A stretch of DNA of 64,000 nt, taken from the NCBI GenBank assembly GCA_963704515.1, contig OY969913.1, positions 1,240,001 through 1,304,000 of the forward strand, read 5' to 3'. Of the stretch, positions 45,288 through 52,869 are shown one piece after another. Position numbers and translations under genes: made by a program. The first letter of the stretch is position 1. The number at the start of each line of letters is the position of its first letter. This stretch comes from VRUE01 sp963704515. Lineage in GTDB: Bacteria > Actinomycetota > Thermoleophilia > Solirubrobacterales > 70-9. The notes beneath the pieces are model-generated. The model did not search any database, was not told the origin of the DNA, and worked only from the letters and a program-made list of their open reading frames with translations.

Positions 45288-46400
45288 ATGTCAGCGCTTC
45301 CTGGTGACGAGCTTCACGAGTTGTCCGAACGTCAGGATCCGCGTCTCCTCAGAGCCCTCGACGTCGTCGCCCCCGGCGGCGCCCTGCGTGAGGGCCTCGA
45401 CAACATCGTCCACGCCAGCACCGGCGGCCTGGTCGTCGTCGGCGACCCCGGCGACATCTCCCACCTGCTCTCCGGCGGGATCAAGCTCGACATCGACTAC
45501 ACGCCGGCGATGCTCTACCAGGTGGCGAAGATGGACGGGGCGATCGTGCTCAACCCGGAAGCGACCAAGATCGCCTGGGCCAACGTGCAGCTGATGCCCG
45601 ACCCGACGATCCTCTCCTCGGAGACCGGCACCCGCCACCGCACGGCGGAGCGCGTCTCCAAACAGACCGAGGCGCTGGTGATCGCGATCTCCCAGCGCCG
45701 CGACGTCGTCTCGCTCTACGTCGAGGGAACGAAGTACATCCTCCAGGACATCCCCGCGGTGCTGGCCAAGGCCAACCAGGGCCTGGCGACGCTCGACAAG
45801 TACCGCGCCCGCCTCGACCTGCTCTCCAACCGCCTCACCGTTCTCGAGTTCGACGGCGGCGGCGTCCTCTATGACGCGCTTGCCGTGCTGCAGCGGGCCG
45901 AGCTGGTCACCCGCATGGCGGTCGAGGTCGAGCGCTACATCGTCGAGCTCGGCACCGAGGGCCGCCTGATCGAGATGCAGCTGGAGGAGACGATGGTCGG
46001 CGTCGCCGCCGACAAGACGGCGCTGATCCGCGACTACAGCGTCGAAGACTCCGAGGAGAACCTGGCCACGGTGCTGCAGTCCCTGGCCCGTCTCCCGCAC
46101 GAGGACGTGCTCGACTTCGGTCGGCTGGCAGAGCTGCTCGGCTACGACCGCAAGCTCAACACCCTCGACTTCCCGGTCGCCCCGCGGGGCTACCGCGTGC
46201 TCGGCCGCGTGCCGCGCATCCCCAAGCTTGTCGTCCAGAAGATCATCCAGGAGTTGGGTGGGCTGGAGGAGGTAATCGCTGCCTCTGACGCCGACCTCGA
46301 GGCCGTCGACGGTGTTGGCTCCACGCGAGCCAAGGACATCCGCGAGGCCTTGCGCAGGCTCCAGGAGGTCGACCTGGTCGATCGGTACCTACACAGCTAG
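45288..46400 (+). CDS. disA: Diadenylate cyclase / DNA integrity scanning protein DisA
   Basis: 370 residues. The N-terminal DAC domain makes cyclic di-AMP from two ATP: catalytic DGA (83-85, KMDGAIVLN) and RHR (116-118, GTRHRTAER). A helical spine follows, then a C-terminal HhH DNA-binding domain (LEAVDGVGSTRAKDIREAL). The octamer scans DNA and lowers c-di-AMP output at damage. It is followed by carD 40 nt later. The partner radA is not at its usual place between clpC and disA. Confidence 0.96.
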   Translation: MSALPGDELHELSERQDPRLLRALDVVAPGGALREGLDNIVHASTGGLVVVGDPGDISHLLSGGIKLDIDYTPAMLYQVAKMDGAIVLNPEATKIAWANVQLMPDPTILSSETGTRHRTAERVSKQTEALVIAISQRRDVVSLYVEGTKYILQDIPAVLAKANQGLATLDKYRARLDLLSNRLTVLEFDGGGVLYDALAVLQRAELVTRMAVEVERYIVELGTEGRLIEMQLEETMVGVAADKTALIRDYSVEDSEENLATVLQSLARLPHEDVLDFGRLAELLGYDRKLNTLDFPVAPRGYRVLGRVPRIPKLVVQKIIQELGGLEEVIAASDADLEAVDGVGSTRAKDIREALRRLQEVDLVDRYLHS

Positions 46401-46426
46401 AACGGCGAATCGACGCCGTCGACGAG

Positions 46427-46433
46427 AAAGGAG
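46427..46433 (+). promoter_or_regulatory. Ribosome binding site that favours an ATT start for carD
   Basis: AAAGGAG at 46427-46433 is the best Shine-Dalgarno in the region. It lies 7 nt before the in-frame ATT at 46441, an ideal spacing. For the ATG at 46465 the only purine run (AGGAGG, 46457-46462) is just 2 nt away, which is too close. Confidence 0.55.
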
Positions 46434-46440
46434 CAGTCCT

Positions 46441-47001
46441 ATTTCTGAGCTAGCAGAGGAGGCCATGGAGGCGGGCTTCGAAACAGACGTCCCGTACGTC
46501 TGCGATTTCGAAGAGGGGGACAAGGTCGTGTACCCCCATCACGGTGCTGGCCTCGTGTTGAAGAAGGAGACCCGCGAGCTGATGGGGGAGGAGCGTGAAT
46601 ACCTCACGATCAAGATCCTCCACAACGAGCTCACGGTGATGGTCCCGTGCGAGAACGCGGGCGTGGCCGGCCTGCGTCGCGTGATCGACGAGGAAGAAAT
46701 CAAGAAGGTGACGGACGTCCTCACCGACGAAGTCTCCGACATGCCGAAGAACTGGAACAGGCGCTTCAAGTACAACCGCGAGAAGATCAAGACCGGCGAC
46801 GTCTTCGAGCTGGCCGAGGTCGTGCGGAACCTCGCCATCCGCGAGATGGAAAAGGGCCTCTCCACCGGTGAGAAGCAGATGTACACGCGGGCGAAGAAGA
46901 TCCTCGCCTCGGAGTTCATGTACGCCCTCGACAAAGACGAGGAGGGCGCGGAGGAGTACCTCGACGGCCTGCTGGAGGAGCGCTTCGCCGCCACGGCGTA
47001 G
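46441..47001 (+). CDS. carD: CarD-family RNA polymerase-binding transcription factor
   Basis: 186 residues if started at ATT 46441, or 178 from ATG 46465. The Tudor-like RNAP-interaction domain is EEGDKVVYPHHGAGLVLKKE through LTIKILHNELTVMVP. The helical C-terminal DNA-binding domain follows (MPKNWNRRFKYNREKIKTGD, with the promoter-wedging Trp). CarD stabilises open complexes at rRNA and other promoters and is essential in mycobacteria. An N-terminal extension precedes the core. Placed between disA and ispD as in many actinobacteria. Confidence 0.93.
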   Translation: MSELAEEAMEAGFETDVPYVCDFEEGDKVVYPHHGAGLVLKKETRELMGEEREYLTIKILHNELTVMVPCENAGVAGLRRVIDEEEIKKVTDVLTDEVSDMPKNWNRRFKYNREKIKTGDVFELAEVVRNLAIREMEKGLSTGEKQMYTRAKKILASEFMYALDKDEEGAEEYLDGLLEERFAATA

Positions 47002-47014
47002 TCCCTCAGCGTCC

Positions 47015-47722
47015 GTCACCGCGGTCATCGCGGCTGCCGGCTCCGGCGAGCGGCTCGGAGCCGGCGGTCCGAAGGCCTTCGTGCCTCTGGCCGGCCGGCG
47101 GCTGGTCGAGTGGTCGGTTGCCGCCTGCCGGGCGGCGCCCTCGGTGCGCTCGATCGTCGTCGCCTGCCCGCCCGGGCACGTGCACGACCTCGCCGGCCAC
47201 GACCTCGGCGTGGTCGACGGCGGCGCCACGCGGGCCGAGTCGGTGCGCAACGCGCTGCAGGCGGTCGGCACCGAGCTGGTCGCGATCCACGACGCGGCCC
47301 GGCCGCTGGTCACGCCGGAGCTGATCGAGGGGGTCGTTGCGACCCTGGAGACGGACCCCGAGGCCGACGGTGCGATCGCCGCGACCCCGGTCACCGACAC
47401 GATCAAGCGGGTGGGTGGCGGAACCAAACGCCGATTTTCCATGGATGAGAGGGGAAATCGACGTTTGATCGTCGAGTCGACGGTCGACCGTGGCTCGCTC
47501 TGGGCGGCGCAGACGCCCCAGGTCTTTCGGGTGGCGGCCCTGCGCGAGGCGCTTGCCGCCGGTCCCGAGGCGATCGCGGCGGCGACCGACGAGGCGATGC
47601 TGATCGAGGCGGCCGGCGGCCGGGTCCTGATTTGCCCATCGCCCGCCGAGAACCTCAAGGTGACGACGCCGCTCGACCTGAAAGTCGCGGAGCTGCTGCT
47701 CGGCGAGCGCTCAACTGAGTAG
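47015..47722 (+). CDS. ispD: 2-C-methyl-D-erythritol 4-phosphate cytidylyltransferase
   Basis: About 235 residues. Signature loops: VTAVIAAAGSGERLGAGGPK (CTP binding), GATRAESVRNAL, IHDAARPLVTPEL and AAQTPQVFR. It converts MEP to CDP-ME in the non-mevalonate isoprenoid pathway. No ATG, GTG or TTG lies in frame between the carD stop and the conserved VTAV; the codon there is GTC at 47015. Either the start is unusual or a base is wrong here. It ends over the small antisense-strand membrane gene (12-nt overlap). ispF lies 2 kb downstream. Confidence 0.88.
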   Translation, partial: VTAVIAAAGSGERLGAGGPKAFVPLAGRRLVEWSVAACRAAPSVRSIVVACPPGHVHDLAGHDLGVVDGGATRAESVRNALQAVGTELVAIHDAARPLVTPELIEGVVATLETDPEADGAIAATPVTDTIKRVGGGTKRRFSMDERGNRRLIVESTVDRGSLWAAQTPQVFRVAALREALAAGPEAIAAATDEAMLIEAAGGRVLICPSPAENLKVTTPLDLKVAELLLGERSTE

Positions 47723-47857
47723 GACCCAGACGAGCGCGGCGGCGAAGCAGAGCTGGCCGACGCCGAGCGCCACACCGAGGCTGATCGCGCCGAGCAGCCC
47801 GGCGAGCACGGCCCCGCCGGCGAAGGCGCCGAGCATGATCGCCAGCTGGCGGGTCAC
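47711..47857 (-). CDS. 48-residue two-helix membrane protein coupled to DUF389 gene
   Basis: A short open frame with GTG at 47857, preceded by AGGAGGG (4-nt spacing). It encodes two hydrophobic helices (AIMLGAFAGGAVLAGLLGAI and CFAAALVWVLL). Its start overlaps the stop of the DUF389 gene as GTGA, the usual sign of translational coupling. It may be a small subunit of the DUF389 protein. Too short for many gene callers; support comes from the SD, the overlap and the consistent hydrophobicity. Confidence 0.6.
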   Translation of the reverse strand: MTRQLAIMLGAFAGGAVLAGLLGAISLGVALGVGQLCFAAALVWVLLS

Positions 47858-48849
47858 CGGTCCCTCCTCGCTCGTCCGGCCCCGGTCGGCAGGCCGGCCA
47901 GGGCCCGCGAGCCGTCGCTGCGGTGCGCCGCGCGGCGCCGGTCATAGAGGCGGCGCTGGACGAAGAGGGTGGTGACGCCGGCGAGCACGATCGCGGTCAG
48001 GTTGACGGCCAGTTGGGCCATCGCGCCGCGCCATTCCGACCAATCGGCCACGGCGGCGGCGACGCCGATGTTGGCGGCGGCGGGGATCGTCGTCACCGAG
48101 ATCAGCACCCCGACCAGCGCCCCCGACTTGGCCGAGGTGAGCGAGAGGACGCCCGCTGCCCCGGCGAAGGCGGCGACGATGAAGGAGAACGCGTCGGGGT
48201 GGGAGATGAACTGCGTCAGCGGGTGCTGGGAGCCGCTGAAGCCGGCGTCGAGCAGGTCGGTCGCCTGGCAGAGATGGGTGAAGAGCCAGGCCGCGGTGAT
48301 GCCGAGCGGGAAGCCGACCGCGAGCGCCACCAGCGAGCGGGCCGCGACCTCGCGTCGCCGCTCGACGATCGCCACGCAGAACCCGGCGATCGGGCCGAAC
48401 TCCGGCCCGACGACCATCGCGCCGACGATCAGGATCGGCGAGCCGAGGAAGATGCCGACCGAGGCGATCAGGCAGGCGAGCACCATGAAGATCAGGAAGT
48501 TGCCGCCCAGTTCGGTGCTCTCCGAGGTGCGCGCCTCGACTTCCTCCCAGACGACCGCGTCCGCTGGCAGTCCCGGTGCCGCCCGCTCGGCCCGCTCGGC
48601 GGCGTCGGAGAGCTGCGAGTCGATCGGCTCCAGCGTGATCGAGCCGTCGCGCGGCACGTGCAGCTCCTTGAGGTCTTCGATCACCACGCTGGCCTCCTCG
48701 CGGGCCACGTCGCAGAGGATCACGTCCCCTTTCGGCTGCAGCGCGACGCCGGCAAGGAAGACCAGGTTGGCGGTCGAGTCGGCGTCCTCGAGCAACTCGA
48801 TCACCTTCTCCGAGCGGTCCGAGGGCACCACGATCCGCAGGTGGACCAT
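47854..48849 (-). CDS. DUF389 family membrane protein
   Basis: 331 residues from ATG 48849. The N-terminal ~110 residues form a soluble alpha/beta domain (MVHLRIVVPSDRSEKVIELL; ILCDVAREEASVVIEDL). Then come about six membrane helices with the family's signature region LIVGAMVVGPEFGPIAGFCV and SKSGALVGVLISVTTIPAAA-like segments. Family function is unknown; a transport role is often suspected. Its upstream region holds a 52-bp palindrome shared with the divergent PHP gene. Confidence 0.88.
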   Translation of the reverse strand: MVHLRIVVPSDRSEKVIELLEDADSTANLVFLAGVALQPKGDVILCDVAREEASVVIEDLKELHVPRDGSITLEPIDSQLSDAAERAERAAPGLPADAVVWEEVEARTSESTELGGNFLIFMVLACLIASVGIFLGSPILIVGAMVVGPEFGPIAGFCVAIVERRREVAARSLVALAVGFPLGITAAWLFTHLCQATDLLDAGFSGSQHPLTQFISHPDAFSFIVAAFAGAAGVLSLTSAKSGALVGVLISVTTIPAAANIGVAAAVADWSEWRGAMAQLAVNLTAIVLAGVTTLFVQRRLYDRRRAAHRSDGSRALAGLPTGAGRARRDR

Positions 48850-48866
48850 GCCGGCAGCGTATTCGA

Positions 48867-48918
48867 GGACGTGCCGCTCCTTAGGGGTCACCGGTGGTAC
48901 CTAAGGAGCGGCACGTCC
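48867..48918. repeat. 52-bp near-perfect palindrome in a divergent control region
   Basis: Perfect 19-bp arms (48867-48885 and 48900-48918; GGACGTGCCGCTCCTTAGG and its complement), with the centre CACCGGTG at 48889-48896 itself palindromic. It sits 18 nt from both start codons (48849 and 48936), a place suited to a shared operator, but it is much longer than most operators. Confidence 0.9.
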
Positions 48919-48935
48919 CCGTAGGATCGGGGGCG

Positions 48936-49784
48936 ATGCTGACCGACTACCACGTGCACCTGCGTCCGGACGAGCCCGGGACGACGGCCGAGCGGTTCTT
49001 CACGGGCGAGAACGTCGAGCGCTACCTGGCGGTCGCGGCCGAGGCCGGCATCGTCGAGCTCGGGGTCTCCGAGCACGTCTACCGCTTCACCCAGGCTCTT
49101 GACGTCTGGCGCCACCCGTTCTGGGAGGAGCAGGCGCGCGACGATCTCGACGCTTACTGCGAGTTCATGCGCGGCACGCCGCTGCGGCTCGGGATCGAGT
49201 GCGACTACGTGCCGGGCACCGAGGACCGCACCGCCAACCTGCTCGAGTCGCGCGATTTCGACTACGTGATCGGCTCGGTCCACTTCATCGGCGACGCCGC
49301 GGTCGACCACCCGGGCTGGGACGTCTGGGAGGGGAGCGGGGACCCGGACGAGGTCTGGCGGCGCTACTTCGAGACGCTCGCCGAGTGCGCCCGCTCCGGC
49401 CTCTTCGACATTCTCGCCCACCCGGACCTGGTCAAGGTCTGGGGCAAGGGACGGCCGCTGCCCGAGCGCGACCCGCGCCATTACTACGAGCCGGCGGTCG
49501 AGGCGATCGCGGACAGCGACGTGGCGGTTGAGATCTCGACCGCCGGGCTGCGCAAGCCGGTCGGCGAGATCTACCCGGCTCCGGCCTTCGCCGAGATGTG
49601 CGTCGAGGCCGGCGTGCCGTTCGCCCTGTCCTCCGACGCCCACCTGCCCGAGCATGTCGGCTTCGGCTACGACGAGGCGATGGCGTTCATGGACCGCAAT
49701 GACATCCACGACATCTGCGCCTTCGAGGGACGGCGGCGGACCATCCGACCGGTGGGCGCCGGAGAGGCTGAGCCGAGCCGGTGA
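48936..49784 (+). CDS. PHP-family phosphatase (histidinol-phosphatase type)
   Basis: 282 residues from ATG 48936. PHP metal motifs: DYHVHLRPDEP at the start, ELGVSEHVYR, GIECDYVPG, YVIGSVHFIG, FDILAHPDLVKVWG and ALSSDAHLPEHVGFG. These match HisK/HisJ-type histidinol-phosphate phosphatases, although other PHP phosphoesterases cannot be excluded since no his genes are near. It overlaps ispF by 4 nt (GTGA). Confidence 0.86.
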   Translation: MLTDYHVHLRPDEPGTTAERFFTGENVERYLAVAAEAGIVELGVSEHVYRFTQALDVWRHPFWEEQARDDLDAYCEFMRGTPLRLGIECDYVPGTEDRTANLLESRDFDYVIGSVHFIGDAAVDHPGWDVWEGSGDPDEVWRRYFETLAECARSGLFDILAHPDLVKVWGKGRPLPERDPRHYYEPAVEAIADSDVAVEISTAGLRKPVGEIYPAPAFAEMCVEAGVPFALSSDAHLPEHVGFGYDEAMAFMDRNDIHDICAFEGRRRTIRPVGAGEAEPSR

Positions 49785-50236
49785 GCGTCGGGATCGGATA
49801 CGACAGCCACCGCTTCGCCGAGGGGCGCCGGCTCGTGCTCGGCGGGGTCGAGGTCGAGCACGAGCGCGGCCTCGCCGGCCACTCCGACGCCGACGTGCTC
49901 ACCCACGCGGTGATCGACGCCCTGCTTGGCGCGGCCGGGATGGGGGACATCGGCACGCTCTTCCCCGACGACGAGGAGCGCTGGCGCGACGCCGACTCGA
50001 TCGACCTGCTGCGCACGGTCGTCGGCGTCGTCCCCGGGCGGATCGAGAACGTCGACGCCACCCTGATCTGCGAGGCGCCGCGGATCGGCTCGCTGCGGGC
50101 CGAGATGGAGCGCGTCCTGGCCGAGGCGACCTCGGCCAGGGTCAGCGTCAAGGCGACCACCAACGAGGGCATGGGCTGGGTCGGGCGCGGCGAGGGAATC
50201 GCCTGCATAGCCGTGGCTTCGGTGGAGAGCGAATAA
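49781..50236 (+). CDS. ispF: 2-C-methyl-D-erythritol 2,4-cyclodiphosphate synthase
   Basis: 151 residues from GTG 49781. Conserved parts: GIGYDSHRFAEGR (metal Asp and His), LAGHSDADVLTHAVIDALLG, DIGTLFPDDEERW and KATTNEGMGWVGRGEG. The trimer makes MEcPP in the MEP isoprenoid pathway. It is coupled to the PHP gene and follows ispD across a 2-kb insertion of DUF389/PHP genes. Confidence 0.96.
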   Translation: MSVGIGYDSHRFAEGRRLVLGGVEVEHERGLAGHSDADVLTHAVIDALLGAAGMGDIGTLFPDDEERWRDADSIDLLRTVVGVVPGRIENVDATLICEAPRIGSLRAEMERVLAEATSARVSVKATTNEGMGWVGRGEGIACIAVASVESE

Positions 50237-50249
50237 TCTTCGCGCCCGG

Positions 50250-51899
50250 ATGGCAACGATCGCCTCTATAGCGGCCGGCCTGCGCCAGTCGGCCTCCGAC
50301 TCGGCCTTCGAGCTGAAGGTGCTGCACGAGGCCGGCATCGTCGAGCCGATGCTGCCCCACAGGGCGGCGAAGATCGGCGTCACATTCCTGCGCTGGGGCG
50401 CCTCGCCGGCGACCGGCGTCGCCACCGCCGCCCTGCACCACCCGCACGAGACGATGCTGATCGACGAGCGCGGCTCGCTCAGCTTCGAGCGGGTGCAGCG
50501 CCGCACCAACGCCCTCGCCGACTCGTTCGCCGCGATGGGGATCGGCCCCGGGGACGGGATCGGAATCATGTGCCGCAACCACCGCGGCTTCATCGAGACG
50601 ACTCTCGCCGCCGCCAAGCTCGGCGCCAGCGCCCTCTACCTGAACACGATGTTCGCCGGCCCGCAGCTGGTCGAGGTGATGGAGCGCGAGGGCCCGAAGG
50701 CGCTCGTCTACGACGAGGAGTTCACCGGGTTGCTCGAGGGGCTGAACGGCGATGTGGCTCGGGTGGTCGCCTGGGCCGACGGCGAGGTCGACGGGCAGAC
50801 GCTCGACTCGCTGATCGCCGCGGGCAACGAGCGTGACCACAAGCCGCCGCCCGACAAACCCCGCTTCGTGATCCTCACCTCGGGCACGACCGGCACGCCG
50901 AAGGGCGCCCAGCGCTCCAGCCCCGACGGGCTGCTGGCGATGGCGGCGCTGATCGACAAGATCCCCTACCGCGCCCGCGACACGATGGTGATCGCGGCGC
51001 CGCTCTTTCACTCCTGGGGCTTCTTCCATTTCGTGATGAGCCTGCCGACCGCCTCGACGATGGTGCTGCGGCGCAAGTTCGACGAGGAGGAGACGCTGCG
51101 CGCGGTCCAGGACAGCCGCGCCCAGGTGCTGGCCGTGGTGCCGGTCATGCTGCAGCGCATCCTGCGCCTCCCGGAGGAGACGTTGGCTGCCTACGACCTC
51201 TCCTCGCTGCGGATCACGGCGGCCTCCGGCTCCGCCCTCCCCGGAGAGCTTGCGACCGAGTGGATGGACCGCTTCGGCGACAGCGTCTACAACCTCTACG
51301 GCTCGACCGAGGTCGCCTACGCCACGGTCGCCACTCCCGAGGACCTGCGCGCCGCTCCGGGCACGGCCGGAAAGCCACCGCGCGGGACGGTCGTGCGCCT
51401 TTACGACGAGCGTGGTCGCGAGGTGGCGCCGGGCGACGTAGGGCGCATCTTCGTCGGCAACGAGATGTCCTTCGAGGGCTACACGGGCGGCGGCGGCAAG
51501 GACGCGATCGACGGCCTGCTGAGCAGCGGCGACGTCGGCCACTTCGACCCCGACGGCCGGCTCTTCATCGACGGTCGCGACGACGAGATGATCGTCTCCG
51601 GCGGCGAGAACGTCTTCCCGCGAGAGGTCGAGGATCTGCTCGCCGACCACGAGGCCGTGGTCGAGGTCGCGGTGATCGGCGTCCACGACGAGGAGTTCGG
51701 CCAGCGGCTGAAGGCGTTCGTCGTCGCCGGCGCCGAGGTCGAGGTCTCGGCCGAGGACCTGAAAGCCCACGTCAAGGCCCACCTCGCCGGCTACAAGGCA
51801 CCGCGCGAGATCGAGTTCCTCGAGGAGCTTCCCCGCAACGCGACGGGCAAGATCCTCAAGCGCGAGCTGCACGGGCGAGAGACCGAGACGCAGGTCTGA
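50250..51899 (+). CDS. Acyl-CoA synthetase (AMP-forming)
   Basis: 549 residues. The P-loop is LTSGTTGTPKGAQR (~210-223), the adenine motif YNLYGSTEVAY, the hinge region IDGRDDEMIVSGGENVFPRE and the C-terminal Lys motif LPRNATGKILKREL. It activates a carboxylic acid to acyl-AMP and then to acyl-CoA, most likely a fatty acid. The N-terminal part resembles long-chain FadD-type enzymes of actinobacteria. It lies 13 nt after ispF on the same strand. Chain length preference unknown. Confidence 0.92.
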   Translation: MATIASIAAGLRQSASDSAFELKVLHEAGIVEPMLPHRAAKIGVTFLRWGASPATGVATAALHHPHETMLIDERGSLSFERVQRRTNALADSFAAMGIGPGDGIGIMCRNHRGFIETTLAAAKLGASALYLNTMFAGPQLVEVMEREGPKALVYDEEFTGLLEGLNGDVARVVAWADGEVDGQTLDSLIAAGNERDHKPPPDKPRFVILTSGTTGTPKGAQRSSPDGLLAMAALIDKIPYRARDTMVIAAPLFHSWGFFHFVMSLPTASTMVLRRKFDEEETLRAVQDSRAQVLAVVPVMLQRILRLPEETLAAYDLSSLRITAASGSALPGELATEWMDRFGDSVYNLYGSTEVAYATVATPEDLRAAPGTAGKPPRGTVVRLYDERGREVAPGDVGRIFVGNEMSFEGYTGGGGKDAIDGLLSSGDVGHFDPDGRLFIDGRDDEMIVSGGENVFPREVEDLLADHEAVVEVAVIGVHDEEFGQRLKAFVVAGAEVEVSAEDLKAHVKAHLAGYKAPREIEFLEELPRNATGKILKRELHGRETETQV

Positions 51900-51978
51900 C
51901 AGCGAGTCCGCTAATTGCGGACTCCTGGACCGCCGAGGGCTGGCCGCCCCGCCGGTGCTGATAGTAAGTTGGCCTTCT

Positions 51979-52848
51979 ATGGGCGAGCCTGCGGCGCACC
52001 TGAAGGCGGTTGGAGCGGCTACCGAGGAGATGCGGGAGACCGCGGCTCAGGCGCTTGAGTGGGTGCGGGTCAGCGAGCAGCGGGTCGCCGCCGCCGAGGA
52101 GCGGGCCGAGCGGGTCCACGCCGAGGCCAAGCAGCGGGCGCTCGCCACGCTGCGCAAGATGGGCGACGAGGGCCGCGAGCGGATCGCGACCGAGCGGCAG
52201 CGGCGCACCGAGGCCGAGGCCCGCGTCAAGCGCGCCGAGCAGGCCCGCGATCGCGCCGAGCGGGCCTTCGAGCAGGCCCAGAAGCGCGCTGAGGGCGACC
52301 GCGAGGCCTTCAACGCCGAGCTCGGCTCGGTGCGCGCGGAGGCCGAGCACGCCCACGCTGAGGCCGCCGAGCGGGCCGAGCGCGAGGCCGAGAAGCGCCA
52401 GGCGGAGGCACTGAAGCGGATCGGGCTGGAAGCCGACCAGCGCGTCGCCGCCGCCGAGCAGCGCGCAGCGGAGGCAGAAGCCAAGGCCGCCGAGGCGCAT
52501 GAGCTGGCGGTGCGGCTGGAGTCGGAGATCGAGGAGCGCGTCATGCGGGGCACCGAGGACGTCCGCCGCGAGGCCGAGGAGCGGGTGCGCAAGCTGGTCG
52601 AGAAGGTCGAAGGCGAGGCGACCGAGCAGGCGCGGGCGCGCGCAGAGGAGGCGCTGAAGGCCGAGTCGGAGCGGATTCGCGTGCAGGCCGAGCAGCGCGA
52701 GGAGCGGATCCGGCGGGCAGCCGAGGACGAGATCAAGGCGACTGCGAAACGCGCCCGCCGCGAGGTTCTGGCGGCGGCTGACGACACGGCGCCCACCTGG
52801 TCCCGGCAAGAGGCGGCGTCCTCGGGCTCCGGCTACCGGACGTTCTAG
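51979..52848 (+). CDS. Long coiled-coil protein
   Basis: 289 residues from ATG 51979. Nearly the whole chain is a charged coiled coil rich in Ala, Glu and Arg (AEERAERVHAEAKQRALATL and similar heptads) with no membrane segment. The tail is Ser/Gly-rich. It resembles cytoskeletal or DivIVA-like scaffold proteins by composition only. It lies 21 nt before cysS. Function unknown. Confidence 0.7.
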   Translation: MGEPAAHLKAVGAATEEMRETAAQALEWVRVSEQRVAAAEERAERVHAEAKQRALATLRKMGDEGRERIATERQRRTEAEARVKRAEQARDRAERAFEQAQKRAEGDREAFNAELGSVRAEAEHAHAEAAERAEREAEKRQAEALKRIGLEADQRVAAAEQRAAEAEAKAAEAHELAVRLESEIEERVMRGTEDVRREAEERVRKLVEKVEGEATEQARARAEEALKAESERIRVQAEQREERIRRAAEDEIKATAKRARREVLAAADDTAPTWSRQEAASSGSGYRTF

Positions 52849-52869
52849 ACCTCTCTAGCATCCGCGCTC

